Shown one piece after another: positions 35,198 to 44,199 of a DNA stretch of 64,000 bases (position 1 is the first letter of the stretch; the number at the start of each line of letters is the position of its first letter). The stretch comes from an uncultured Coriobacteriaceae bacterium (GTDB taxonomy: Bacteria; Actinomycetota; Coriobacteriia; Coriobacteriales; UMGS124). Where the stretch lies: contig UQBS01000007.1 of the NCBI GenBank assembly GCA_900539345.1, forward strand, positions 1 through 64,000, given 5' to 3'. Under the pieces are notes generated by a model. That model did no database searches, was not told the DNA's origin, and saw only the letters and a program-made list of their open reading frames with translations. The position numbers and the translations under genes were made by a program.

Positions 35198-36220
35198 ATG
35201 CAGAAAGACACCGAGGTACGTCTGGGCCATGGCTCGGGCGGCGCGATGATGAAGCGCCTCATCGACGACCTGTTCCTTGACGAGTTCTCCGACGAGGCCG
35301 CCCTTCCCGGCGACGACGCGGGCGTCGTGCCCCTGGGAGGCGAGCGCATCGCCATGAGCACCGACTCGTTCGTGGTGACGCCGCAGTTCTTCCCCGGCGG
35401 GGACATCGGCCGCCTTGCCGTGTGCGGCACGGTCAACGACGTGGCCACCTCGGGCGCCCAGGTGAAGTACCTCTCCTGCGGCTTCGTGCTCGAAGAGGGC
35501 TATCCCATGGACAAGCTGCGCCAGATTGTGCGCACGATGGCTGAGACCGCCGCCGAGGCGGGCGTGTCCATCGTGACCGGCGACACGAAGGTCGTCGAGC
35601 GCGGCCACGCCGACGGCGTGTTCATCAACACCGCAGGCGTGGGCCTTGTGCCGGCCGGCGTCAACCTGTCGGGGCGCAACTGCAAGCCCGGCGACAAGGT
35701 GCTCGTCTCCGGCACCCTGGGCGACCACGGCATCTGCATCATCTCGCAGCGCGAGGGCCTCGCCTTCTCCACTACCCTTACCACCGACGCAGCGCCTCTC
35801 AACCACCTCATCGCCGCCGTGCTTGAGGCGGCGCCTCACACGCGCGCCTTCCGTGACCCCACGCGCGGCGGCCTTGCCTCCACGCTCAACGAGTTCGCCG
35901 AGGCCAGCGGCGTGGACATCGTGGTGGCCGAGGACGACGTGCCCGTGCGCGACGAGGTGCGCGGCGCCTGCGAGATGCTCGGCTACGACGTGTTCCAGGT
36001 AGCCAACGAGGGCAAGATGGTGGCCGTTGTGCCCGCCGACGAGGCCGACGCCGCGCTTGCCGCCATGCGCGCAAGCCGCTATGGCGAGAACGCCGCGATT
36101 ATCGGCGAGGTCTGCGAGCCCGCCTGCGAAGGCGGCCACACCGTTCGCCTGAGGACCGCGTTTGGTTCCACACGCATTCTCGACATGCTTGTGGGAGAGC
36201 AGCTCCCCCGCATCTGCTAG
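35198..36220 (+). CDS. hypE: Hydrogenase maturation protein HypE
   Basis: Dehydrates its C-terminal thiocarbamate to thiocyanate with ATP and donates cyanide to HypD-HypC. The 340-residue protein starts with HGSGGAMMKRLIDDLF, has the PurM-like core (PGDDAGVVPLGG, STDSFVVTP, DPTRGGLASTLNEFA) and ends in PRIC, whose terminal cysteine is modified by HypF. It closes the nikR-like-hypFCDE operon. hypA and hypB, which insert nickel, are not in the window. Confidence 0.95.
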   Translation: MQKDTEVRLGHGSGGAMMKRLIDDLFLDEFSDEAALPGDDAGVVPLGGERIAMSTDSFVVTPQFFPGGDIGRLAVCGTVNDVATSGAQVKYLSCGFVLEEGYPMDKLRQIVRTMAETAAEAGVSIVTGDTKVVERGHADGVFINTAGVGLVPAGVNLSGRNCKPGDKVLVSGTLGDHGICIISQREGLAFSTTLTTDAAPLNHLIAAVLEAAPHTRAFRDPTRGGLASTLNEFAEASGVDIVVAEDDVPVRDEVRGACEMLGYDVFQVANEGKMVAVVPADEADAALAAMRASRYGENAAIIGEVCEPACEGGHTVRLRTAFGSTRILDMLVGEQLPRIC

Positions 36221-36287
36221 CATTTCACTCACGTCTGGCCCGTATACACCGAGGCCATGTTCGACGACCTTGATTGGAGAGTCTGCC

Positions 36288-38009
36288 GTGACTCGCAAAA
36301 ACATCGCACAAGCGCCGTGCCCTGCCGAGAAACTCGTGGCAGAGCATGTGCCCTCCCGCATGCACATCAAGGACAGCACGCTGTATGACTTCAGCGAGGT
36401 TGCCCTGGACAGTGCGCGCAACTTCATGGGTTGGACCGACCTGGCAAGCAACCCTCCCACCCCGATCGACCAGATCGAGGAGTTCGCTCGCGGCGTGGCC
36501 GACGACGACATCAACTACGTGGGTCTTCTCGGCGAGGGCGGCAGCTCTCAGGCTCCCATGACCATCACGAAGCTCTGCGCCGCCCTGCACCCCCGCGTGC
36601 GCTTCTCCACGCTCGACTCCCTGTCGCCCGTGTACGTGAGGCAGATCCTGCACGGTGTGGACTACGCGCATGCCATCTTCATCGTGTCGAGCAAGTCAGG
36701 CGGCACCCTTGAGACGCTCTCGCTGTACCACGTCATCTGGGAGGACGTGGTCCGCGAGCTCGGCGAGCAGGAAGCTGGCAAGCACTTCGTGGCCATCACC
36801 GACCCGGGCAGCGACCTGGAGAAGCTCGCCCGCGAGCGCTCCTTCCGCGGTGTGTTCCTCGGCGAGCCCACCGTTGGCGGGCGCTTCTCGGCGCTGTCGG
36901 TCTTCGGCCTGGTACCGGCGGCCTTGTGCGGCCTGGACGTGCGCGACATGGTGACTCGCGCCGCCGAGATGGAGCGCATGTGCTCCCAGGACAGCCTGAA
37001 CAACCCCGCCGTTCAGCTGGCGAGCTTCCTCATCACGAACCTCTCCCCCGCCTCGGCCAATTGCTTCACCTACATCTCGCCCCAGCCGGGGCGCGTCTTC
37101 GGCCTGTGGATGGAGCAGCTCATCGCAGAGAGCCTCGGCAAGGACGGCAAGGGCGTCGTGCCTCACATCGAGATCGACGTCAACCTGCTCAACCACCATC
37201 AGCCCATGCACCCCGTGGTGGTGTACCACACCAACGCCGACTCCACGTTCGACCGCGAGGCTTCGATGCTCTCGCCCAACGTGCCGCAGCGCTCCTACAT
37301 GCTCGAGGACCCCATGGACATCGGGCGCCACTTCGTGCTGTGGGAGTACGCCACCGCGTTCATGGGCTGGCTCATGGAGGTCCCGCCCTTCAACCAGCCC
37401 GACGTGCAGGCCGCCAAGACCAACACGAAGGCGATTCTCGCAGGTCATTTGCCCGACCGCACGCATCGCCTGGCCGAGCCTTGGGTGTGCGCCGAGTATT
37501 CCGACGAGTTCGCCTCGCAGACGGGCATCGTCGACCCCACGCAGATGCGCTCCGTGGACTCGGTGATCGACGCCTTCATGAGCCTGGTTGAGCCTGGCTG
37601 CTGGATCTCGGTCAACGCGTTCCTCCCCTTCACGGGCGAGCGCCGCGGCCCCATGGAGGTCATCCGCCACACACTCGCACGCCATCTGAGGGTGCCTTGC
37701 TCGCTTGAGATCGGCCCTCGCTACCTTCACTCGACCGGCCAGCTCCAGAAGGGCGGCGAGAACACCGGTCTCTTCCTCATTCTCTCGGGCAACGAGGTCA
37801 ACGACCTTGAGGTCCCCGGCACCCAGTACAGCCTGGGCCAGCTCGAGGTCGCACAGAGCAAGGGCGATCTGGAGACGCTCTCGGCCAAGGGGCGCCGGGC
37901 GCTGCACCTGCACATGATCGACACCGACGCCGACACCCTGTGGAGGCTGGCACACGCCTTTGAGGAAGCCGGAACGAGAATCGCCATCAAGCGCGCCCTG
38001 GGCAAGTAG
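36288..38009 (+). CDS. pgi: Glucose-6-phosphate isomerase
   Basis: Interconverts glucose 6-phosphate and fructose 6-phosphate. GTG at 36288 behind TTGGAGAG starts a 573-residue protein. The frame extends upstream into hypE without a ribosome site. SIS-fold signatures are present: LLGEGGSSQAPM, VSSKSGGTLET, GGRFSALSVFGLVPAAL and ESLGKDGKG. The sequence resembles the isomerase half of actinobacterial transaldolase-isomerase fusions more than E. coli Pgi. The transaldolase half is absent. It starts 68 bases after hypE and is followed closely by the dehydrogenase gene. Confidence 0.85.
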   Translation: MTRKNIAQAPCPAEKLVAEHVPSRMHIKDSTLYDFSEVALDSARNFMGWTDLASNPPTPIDQIEEFARGVADDDINYVGLLGEGGSSQAPMTITKLCAALHPRVRFSTLDSLSPVYVRQILHGVDYAHAIFIVSSKSGGTLETLSLYHVIWEDVVRELGEQEAGKHFVAITDPGSDLEKLARERSFRGVFLGEPTVGGRFSALSVFGLVPAALCGLDVRDMVTRAAEMERMCSQDSLNNPAVQLASFLITNLSPASANCFTYISPQPGRVFGLWMEQLIAESLGKDGKGVVPHIEIDVNLLNHHQPMHPVVVYHTNADSTFDREASMLSPNVPQRSYMLEDPMDIGRHFVLWEYATAFMGWLMEVPPFNQPDVQAAKTNTKAILAGHLPDRTHRLAEPWVCAEYSDEFASQTGIVDPTQMRSVDSVIDAFMSLVEPGCWISVNAFLPFTGERRGPMEVIRHTLARHLRVPCSLEIGPRYLHSTGQLQKGGENTGLFLILSGNEVNDLEVPGTQYSLGQLEVAQSKGDLETLSAKGRRALHLHMIDTDADTLWRLAHAFEEAGTRIAIKRALGK

Positions 38010-38018
38010 GAGACCCGC

Positions 38019-38822
38019 ATGAAGAACGTCGCGATTGTGACGGGGGCCACCTCGGGCGTGGGCCGCGAGTTTGTACAGCAGCTCGATGAGATGCTCTATG
38101 GCTCCATCGACGAGATCTGGGCGGTGGCGCGCAGTGCCGAAGGCCTCTCTCAGCTGTCTGAGACGGCCCAGACGCCCGTACGTGCCTTTGCGCTCGACCT
38201 GACCGACACCAGCGCCCCGCGCCAGCTGGAAATGGCGCTGGAGCTGGAGCAGGCGGCACAAGGTGTGAACGTCGCTTGGCTCGTCAACAGCGCAGGCTCA
38301 GGATGGTTTGGGGGTTACCAGGACATGGGCAGCTCGGCTGTGCGCCGCATGGTTGAGCTCAACTGCCTGGCCCTTGCCGACATCACCTCGGCAGCCCTCC
38401 CCTATATGACGCCAGGCTCGCGTATCGTGAACATGTCTTCCATTGCGGCGTTTTTGCCTCTTCCGGGCATGGCGCTCTATGCGGCGACGAAGCGCTTCGT
38501 GCTTGACCTCACGCACGGTCTCAACGAGGACCTGCGCGGCACGGGCATCAACGCCTGCGCCGTATGCCCCAAGGCGATACGCACGGGCTTCTGGGACGGC
38601 GCAGGCTCCGACGAGGCCAAGGGCATGGGCTTCTTCTTTGGCACGGAAGACGTTGCCGACGTGGTGCGCAAGGCCATCCACGCCGTGCAGATGGGCCGCG
38701 GCAGCGTCGTCACTTCGCCCGACATGAAGCTTGCCTGCGCTGCCTTCAAGGTGATGCCCTACGGCATGCTCTGTGGGCTCACCAAGGCGGCTCTGGCAGC
38801 CCATCGGTCACTGGCCTACTGA
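38019..38822 (+). CDS. Short-chain dehydrogenase/reductase
   Basis: A 267-residue NAD(P)-dependent oxidoreductase of the classical SDR fold, DltE-like. The glycine motif TGATSGVG binds the cofactor near residue 8. NSAGS and the catalytic Ser (MSSIAAF), Tyr and Lys (LYAATKRFV) are in order. The C-terminal substrate region gives no clue to the substrate. It starts 10 bases after pgi and ends at a terminator, so it is the last gene of this group. Confidence 0.85.
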   Translation: MKNVAIVTGATSGVGREFVQQLDEMLYGSIDEIWAVARSAEGLSQLSETAQTPVRAFALDLTDTSAPRQLEMALELEQAAQGVNVAWLVNSAGSGWFGGYQDMGSSAVRRMVELNCLALADITSAALPYMTPGSRIVNMSSIAAFLPLPGMALYAATKRFVLDLTHGLNEDLRGTGINACAVCPKAIRTGFWDGAGSDEAKGMGFFFGTEDVADVVRKAIHAVQMGRGSVVTSPDMKLACAAFKVMPYGMLCGLTKAALAAHRSLAY

Positions 38823-38865
38823 GAACGGGCGCCACGACACTCGCTCTTCCTCCATACCGATGCAC

Positions 38866-38897
38866 AAAAAAAGGGTCCGCATATGCGGGCCCTTTTG
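38866..38897. terminator. Bidirectional Rho-independent terminator
   Basis: AAAAAAAGGGTCCGC/GCGGGCCCTTTT hairpin with a short central ATAT. Its A-run and T-run flanks serve both the dehydrogenase gene on the plus strand and slyD on the minus strand. Confidence 0.88.
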
Positions 38898-38939
38898 CAT
38901 GGCGTAGATAAGCGCACACAAGCGCCGTATATCCGAGGC

Positions 38940-39422
38940 TTAGTGGCAGCCGGAGCAGCCGCCGCCGCAATCGCCGCAGGAACCGCCGCAGCAGGACTCG
39001 GGAGCCTCCTCGCGGCTGACAAGCTCGAGCTCGAACGTCAGGGCCTTGCCGGCGAGGTTGTGGTTGAAGTCAAGGTACACCTTGCCGTCCTCGATCTTCT
39101 CAACCAGAGCAGGCATGGGATAGCCGGCGGGGTTGCGGAAGTAAACGGTCTGGCCCACGGGAAGCTGCTCGTAGTTGGGCACGGACTCGCAGGGGATGGC
39201 CTGCACGAGACGCTCGTCACGCTCGCCGTAGGCATCCTTGGGCTCGAAGCGAGCCGTCTTCTTGTCGCCGGGCTGCATCTCAGCGACAGTCTTCTCAAAG
39301 CCGGGGATGACCTGGTGGGCACCCTCGACGAACGTGATGGGCTCGTTGCGGTCGTAGCTGCAGTCGAACTGCGTGCCGTCGTCGAGCGTGCCGCGGTAGT
39401 GGACGGAAACCTGAGTTGCCAT
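38940..39422 (-). CDS. slyD: FKBP-type peptidyl-prolyl isomerase SlyD with Cys-rich metal tail
   Basis: Folding helper that in E. coli also delivers nickel to hydrogenase via HypB. The 160-residue protein starts MATQVSVHYRGTLDDGTQFD (ATG 39422, GGGAGAG upstream). The FKBP parts flank the insert-in-flap chaperone domain (YGERDERLVQAIPCESVPN ... NPAGYPMPALVEKI). It ends CCGGSCGDCGGGCSGCH, a metal-binding tail rich in Cys rather than in His as in E. coli. It lies near, but opposite to, the hyp genes. The 282 bases upstream (39423-39704) contain no gene that I can support, only a possible decayed repeat. Confidence 0.9.
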   Translation of the reverse strand: MATQVSVHYRGTLDDGTQFDCSYDRNEPITFVEGAHQVIPGFEKTVAEMQPGDKKTARFEPKDAYGERDERLVQAIPCESVPNYEQLPVGQTVYFRNPAGYPMPALVEKIEDGKVYLDFNHNLAGKALTFELELVSREEAPESCCGGSCGDCGGGCSGCH

Positions 39423-39704
39423 TGAGCTCTCTCCCATTCCGCACGGGGCCTATCCCCATGCTGTATCCATTAGAACGCAACGTAGATGCAGGCAGCGCGC
39501 ATCCAAGGGTCCAAAGGCCCAAGCCATGCGTGAACCTATGTGTACCCCGCCCGGCTCATGCCAGACAAGAAGTAACGCATGAAACACCCGCGTCAAACAA
39601 AACAAAGCATGCGCTACCATAGCATATGCAACGCAGCTAAAGCCCTGCAACCGGGCAAGAATTGCCCGAATGACGCGCAGGATACCACCTTGTGCCAAAG
39701 CGAA

Positions 39705-40703
39705 CTAATACTCGCCACCATGTGCGTTGCCGAACTTGTCGGCAGCCTCTGCAAAGTTGGGCTGCTGCAACGCCCATGTGACGAACTCGGGCGTATCGAC
39801 AACCAAGAAGTCGGCCTCATAGCAGGCAAGCAACGACTCGTCGGCACTTCCGGGTTTGAACACGGGGCGGTCGGGCAAATACGGCGGCACATAGCTGGGG
39901 CTGGCAAGAAAGAACGCAGCCCCTGGGCACAGGCGCGCGAGGCCATTGAGGGCGCGCTTGGCGGCATCCAGGCGGCCGAGCTTGTAGAGCAGCACGCTGC
40001 GCGCGATGTGCATCCAGCAGCTGCCCTCTCGGCCATAGCGCACATCGAGGGCGTTGAGCCCTTCCTCGTCCTCAAGACGCGCGTACAGCAGCGCGGCGGT
40101 GTGGCGCACGCCCTGTCCGTCGGCAGGAGCCTCGTCAAGCATCTCGCAAGCCAGATTGAGCGCCTGGCGATAGCAAGCCGCCTGCACGAGCAGATCGAGC
40201 CTGCGGGCACGCATGCGCAGGTAAGGGCGCATGAACACGGCATCCCACGGGTCGGCCACGGCATCGTCGTAGAGCGCCGAGCGCTGCTCGCACCACTGAC
40301 GGGCCTCGGCCTCAAGCCCGCTGAGCCCATCGATGGCCTGCTCGAACGTGTCGGCCATGATGATGACGTCGAGTGTGCGCGCGTCGTAGCAGTGTGGGTC
40401 GCACTCGATGCAGCGAGCTAACAGCGCATGGGTCTGAGGAAGCTTCGAGGGCGGTTTACGGGGCGCGTCGGGGGCGGTCCCATACATCGCGTCGAGCTCG
40501 TCGTCAATGTCGCGCTGGGCGCGTGCCACAGCCTTCTCAAGCAGGAGCAGCGCCTTGTCCTCGTCGTCCTTCACGAGGGTCTCAGGCGAACGCATCGCCT
40601 GGCGCGTGAAGTCTGCCATGCGAGCGGCGTCGGTGGCCAGGCTCGGGTCGTCCTTGACGGCCTTGCGCAGAAGGCGCTCGGTGAGTTCTGCCGCTACAAG
40701 CAT
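39705..40703 (-). CDS. ST7-like TPR protein, paralog 1
   Basis: A 332-residue soluble protein (MLVAAELTERLLRKAV; ATG 40703) made of helical TPR-like pairs. The middle part MRPYLRMRARRLDLLVQAACYRQALNLACEMLDEAPADGQGVRH matches the pattern of the ST7 family (PYxRxRLxLAxxLxxxGRxxEAxxHYxxMLxxxPxDNQGxRY) found in scattered bacteria and animals. Function in bacteria is unknown. It overlaps the upstream paralog by 10 bases in another frame, so they are translated together. Confidence 0.65.
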   Translation of the reverse strand: MLVAAELTERLLRKAVKDDPSLATDAARMADFTRQAMRSPETLVKDDEDKALLLLEKAVARAQRDIDDELDAMYGTAPDAPRKPPSKLPQTHALLARCIECDPHCYDARTLDVIIMADTFEQAIDGLSGLEAEARQWCEQRSALYDDAVADPWDAVFMRPYLRMRARRLDLLVQAACYRQALNLACEMLDEAPADGQGVRHTAALLYARLEDEEGLNALDVRYGREGSCWMHIARSVLLYKLGRLDAAKRALNGLARLCPGAAFFLASPSYVPPYLPDRPVFKPGSADESLLACYEADFLVVDTPEFVTWALQQPNFAEAADKFGNAHGGEY

Positions 40704-41728
40704 GTCTGGTCTCCCCCTTCCCGTTCCTGTGCCGCCTGGGCACGCGACTCCTCCAGCACACGAGCCGCCTCCACATCGGGGTGCATCGATATCCATGAGC
40801 TCAGAGGGCTCGAGAAGTCCCCGCAGTTCTCATCGAGCACGACGGCCGCCTCGCTCACCGCGATGAACAGCTCGTCGTCGCTGCCCTCCGCATACTCAAG
40901 GTGACCGAAGAGACCGGCGGGCAGTTCGTCCTGGTAGGCAAGGGTGACGCCAGCCTGGGGATAGGTGCGCATGATGGCATGCAGCTCACGCTCGGCCGCC
41001 TCGAAATCGCAGCGCTTGTAGGCCAAGAAAAGCTCAGCCAAGGCAAACCAGGCGTTGTCGTCGCCCGGATAGCGCTCACGCAGCGCATGGAAGCCCGCCT
41101 CGTCCTCGAGCTTCACGTAGTCGAAGGCCGCCACCTGCCTGAACCCGGCAACGTCGTCATGGTCGGCATCGAGCATCTTGAGACAGACCTCGAGCGAGGC
41201 GCGGTAGCGTCCCAGGCTCAGCTGCTCGTTGGCTATGTCGAGCATCCAGCGCAGGTAGGGCTTCATGTACGGCCCCATGCCCATATGTCCCTGCATAGGC
41301 ATGGCATGCACGGCGCGCGCTCGCTCGGCACACTCGTCATGCACGCGCTCGGCTCCCTCAACAAGGAAGTCGAGCATCTCCTGGCGCGTGGGGCGCTGGA
41401 GGTTCTTCTGGATGCGCAGCGCGTCATGGCAAGCAGGGTCGAGCTTGAGGGCCTCGTCGACCATGGCGGTGGCCTCTACGGTGCTGCGGTTGACGTCGTC
41501 CTGGGTTTTCGCCTCAATGACCTGGTGGTCAAAAATCTGGGCGGCTCGGCCGGCGAGGGCAAAAGCACGGTCGGCATCCGTCTGCGGCAGGGCATCGCGG
41601 TCCTTGGCATATCGCTCGGGAAAAGCCGAGAGCATGGCGACAAGGTTGGGGTACTCCTTTGCCGCCGTGGAGGACGCCCAGCGCACGGCCAGGCGTTCAA
41701 AGTCTTCAGAAGCAGGAACCATGCTCAT
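40694..41728 (-). CDS. ST7-like TPR protein, paralog 2
   Basis: A 344-residue protein (MSMVPASEDFERLAVRW; ATG 41728, GGGGGA upstream) with the same layout as the downstream gene. The shared core is MKPYLRWMLDIANEQLSLGRYRASLEVCLKMLDADHDDVAGFRQ, followed by VKLEDEAGFHALRERYPGDDNAW. The clear similarity and adjacency indicate a tandem duplication followed by divergence. There is a small Met/Gly-rich insertion (MPMQGHMGMGPYM). No signal or membrane segment is present. It probably forms an operon with the sensor-like gene 58 bases upstream. Confidence 0.65.
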   Translation of the reverse strand: MSMVPASEDFERLAVRWASSTAAKEYPNLVAMLSAFPERYAKDRDALPQTDADRAFALAGRAAQIFDHQVIEAKTQDDVNRSTVEATAMVDEALKLDPACHDALRIQKNLQRPTRQEMLDFLVEGAERVHDECAERARAVHAMPMQGHMGMGPYMKPYLRWMLDIANEQLSLGRYRASLEVCLKMLDADHDDVAGFRQVAAFDYVKLEDEAGFHALRERYPGDDNAWFALAELFLAYKRCDFEAAERELHAIMRTYPQAGVTLAYQDELPAGLFGHLEYAEGSDDELFIAVSEAAVVLDENCGDFSSPLSSWISMHPDVEAARVLEESRAQAAQEREGGDQTCL

Positions 41729-41786
41729 CGCGGGTCCCCCTTTCGGTACAACGTTGGGTGGATCAGAAAAATCGAGAGCAGGCGCG

Positions 41787-43523
41787 TCAGCCGCGCGGCA
41801 AGGTCATGGTGAGAACGACGCCGCCGCCCAGGCGCTTGCGTTGCTTGATGGTACCCCCGTGGGCATACACGGCAAGCGCCGCTACATAGAGGCCATACAT
41901 GAGCCTGTCAAGGCGCATGACGCGTTGACGGTTGAGACCAGCCTCGCGGTTCGACTCTGAGCGACCTGCCTCAGAAGGCAGGCACATGGCCTGCAGGAGC
42001 ACCTCGATCGGAGCTTTGTCGTTCTCCTCGATGCGAGGCCTGTCGAGCAAGGCGTTGCGCAAAAGAGCTGCGCGCTTCTTCTCGTAGACGAACTCGGTGC
42101 CCATGCCCGAGGCTGCGGGAGCACTTTCAAAGGCACCCAAATCAAGCGGGCAGAGCTCCTCGGGGCGGTTGTCTTGCACGACGAGAACGACGTCGGTCTC
42201 ATTGGCGCGCACGGAAACCTCGACGACGCCGCCCTTGGCGACGCAGCCGCAAGCGCATTCCAAGATGAGCGTGACCGCAAGGCGCACAAGCGGCACGTCA
42301 GCCACGATGACGGGCGTGGACTGGCCCGGCACCATCTGGAGCACCTTGCCTGCCAGGCCGCTCTTGAGTACGTCGACCACACCTGCCGCCTCGGCGGCCA
42401 GGTCGCACTGGGCCTGAGGCTCGGCGGACAAGGTCGCCTGCACGCGATCGAGCATGATCTGCATGCGCGAGGTCTCGTCGGCCACTGCGCGCTCAAGGGC
42501 CTCGCGCTGCACGACATACTCGGGGCGCACCGTAAGGAGCGCGTCGCCCAAGGCGTGGACGGTCTGAATGGAAAGGGAGTCGTCGCGCAGCATGAGGTCG
42601 GCAAAGGCGCTGCGCACGCGCGTCGCGTGCATGGCGCGCAGGTCGCGACGGTGCTTGACGGCAAGCGACTGACGTTCGAGGGCGAGCTTGATTTGGTCGG
42701 CGATGGCGTCGAGGAATTCGAGGTCGTCGGCGGTGAAGTGGCTGCCCTTGACAGCGACGGCCAGCACGCCCTCCATGCCCGTCTGCGAAATAAGCGGCAG
42801 GTAGATGATGTCGGACTGCTCGTGAAAGTCGGTGAGAGCGCCGGCACGGGAGCCGTTTTCAAACACCCAGTGCACCACGTACTTCTCGATGAGCGAGTTG
42901 AACGTGTCCTCGCCAAGGTCGCCCTCCACCACGTTGACCGTGGCGTCACGGCGTGCGCGGTCGGTATTTTCGGAATCAAACGGATCGGCCAGGTACATGG
43001 CGCATGAACGCCCAAAGAGGCTCACGACGCTCTGGAGCGCCGTGTCGACCGTCTCGGCAAGGCCATGCGCATAAAAGAAGCTGCCCGTGAGGTCGAACAG
43101 GGCCTCCGTGCGCCTGCGAGACGCGTCGTGAGCGTCGGCCTCCTCGCCGAGTCGCACGACGAGCGCGCCGAGCACAACGGAGATGACCATGAAGAGGATG
43201 AAGGTGAGGAGGCTGGCGCGATGGTCGATGCCAAGGTCGTAGTAGGGACGCACGAAGCGCCAGTCCTGGATGAGCGCGCCGATGCAAGCCGCGACAATCG
43301 TGGGCAAAAAGGCACGCGAGAAGAAGGCAACGGCAACCGTGCCCGCCAGGAAGGCCAGGTAGGTCACGCCCTCTGCAAAACCGAACTCGTAGGCAGCATA
43401 GGCGGCTGCGGTCGCCGCAATGAGGCAGGCGCACGTGATGAGCCACGTGCGAGGCCGCCTCACGCGGTGAACGCGTCCGGCTTGGCTATCTTTAAGAGCA
43501 TCGGAAGGAAAAGCCTGTGACAC
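41787..43523 (-). CDS. KdpD-like DUF4118/GAF sensor protein with degenerate kinase domain
   Basis: A 578-residue membrane sensor. Four helices near residues 27-125 form a DUF4118-type region as in KdpD. A GAF-like domain follows (about 140-300, including ISQTGMEGVLAVAVKGSHFTADDLEFLD), then a helical dimerisation region and an HATPase-like fold. The kinase parts look degenerate: the N box reads LILECACGCVAKGG without the Asn, a clear DxGxG is absent, and the H-box region (MHATRVRSAFADLM) lacks the usual H-E/D-P pattern. There is no response regulator nearby. GTG at 43523 lies 1 base after the flavodoxin stop. It may act as a signalling scaffold rather than a kinase. Confidence 0.6.
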   Translation of the reverse strand: MSQAFPSDALKDSQAGRVHRVRRPRTWLITCACLIAATAAAYAAYEFGFAEGVTYLAFLAGTVAVAFFSRAFLPTIVAACIGALIQDWRFVRPYYDLGIDHRASLLTFILFMVISVVLGALVVRLGEEADAHDASRRRTEALFDLTGSFFYAHGLAETVDTALQSVVSLFGRSCAMYLADPFDSENTDRARRDATVNVVEGDLGEDTFNSLIEKYVVHWVFENGSRAGALTDFHEQSDIIYLPLISQTGMEGVLAVAVKGSHFTADDLEFLDAIADQIKLALERQSLAVKHRRDLRAMHATRVRSAFADLMLRDDSLSIQTVHALGDALLTVRPEYVVQREALERAVADETSRMQIMLDRVQATLSAEPQAQCDLAAEAAGVVDVLKSGLAGKVLQMVPGQSTPVIVADVPLVRLAVTLILECACGCVAKGGVVEVSVRANETDVVLVVQDNRPEELCPLDLGAFESAPAASGMGTEFVYEKKRAALLRNALLDRPRIEENDKAPIEVLLQAMCLPSEAGRSESNREAGLNRQRVMRLDRLMYGLYVAALAVYAHGGTIKQRKRLGGGVVLTMTLPRG

Positions 43524-43524
43524 A

Positions 43525-44085
43525 TCAATACTTTCTCATGGGGATAAGCCTGACTTTAGGGCCGCGGCCAAGCATCAGAGGCGCCGTACCGCGGACCCAA
43601 GCATCGACCTTGTCCCAGTCGCGATAGTCGCCTTCGGCGAGCGGGTAGACGCGAAGCGCCAGCTTCTCCATGTTGGTGAAGCCTTCGGTTCGCTTCCAAC
43701 CAGGGAAGACGACGCTTGCCTTGGGATGCAGGCCGTGCGCCGTTTCGTGCATAACGGTATCGAGATCTCGCTCAGCAAGGCCCTCCGTCTGAGGTGAGGC
43801 GGCGCGCAGGCCTACCGAAAAGAGGGCAAGCGGGTGCTTGTCGAGAAACTCCGCGTTGGCAGTGAGCCAATCGCGCGCTTCCTTGTGGAACTTACCCATC
43901 CTCACGCCGCTGCCAAAAACCACGGCGTCGATGTCAGAGGGAATGGTGGGCATTTCCTCGACACTTACAACTTGGGGGCGAACGCCGTATGCGATGAAGT
44001 CGGTTCCGATGCGTTTGGCGATAGTGGTGGTGCAGCCAGAAAGTGTCGAATACGCAATGAGTACCTTCTCCATGCGATGAAGCAT
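43525..44085 (-). CDS. Flavodoxin-domain protein (HemG-like)
   Basis: A 186-residue FMN-binding redox protein, starting MLHRMEKVLIAYSTLSGCTTT (ATG 44085 with AGGAG; ATG 44073 is possible). The phosphate loop YSTLSGCTTTIA and the later VVFGSGVRMGKFHKEARDW follow the pattern of flavodoxin-like protoporphyrinogen dehydrogenases and related proteins. The C-terminal end is basic (GRGPKVRLIPMRKY). No heme genes are adjacent, so a general flavodoxin role is as likely. It is the first gene of the group leading into the sensor and ST7-like genes. Confidence 0.75.
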   Translation of the reverse strand: MLHRMEKVLIAYSTLSGCTTTIAKRIGTDFIAYGVRPQVVSVEEMPTIPSDIDAVVFGSGVRMGKFHKEARDWLTANAEFLDKHPLALFSVGLRAASPQTEGLAERDLDTVMHETAHGLHPKASVVFPGWKRTEGFTNMEKLALRVYPLAEGDYRDWDKVDAWVRGTAPLMLGRGPKVRLIPMRKY

Positions 44086-44139
44086 GCAATCTCCTATTCC
44101 CCTGCGGGCAACATAAGACGAACCCATATTGTAACGCAC

Positions 44140-44173
44140 AAAAAAGGCCACCCGCGCGAGGCGGGCAGCCTTT
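44140..44173 (-). terminator. Rho-independent terminator after the HdeD-like gene
   Basis: A GGCTGCCCGC/GCGGGTGGCC hairpin with one mismatch, followed on the minus strand by TTTTTT. It precedes the flavodoxin-domain gene. Confidence 0.87.
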
Positions 44174-44199
44174 GCCAAACGAAAAGCCGAAAGTTTCGA

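Noticed and set aside
36162..36287. Upstream start for glucose-6-phosphate isomerase overlapping hypE
   Set aside because: The extra 42 residues are out-of-frame hypE sequence and intergenic DNA. GTG at 36288 has a proper ribosome site.
39423..39704. A repeat copy upstream of slyD
   Set aside because: Fragments such as AGAACGCA and GGCCCAAGCC recall the long subtype, but no paired arms could be found, so it is at most a decayed remnant.
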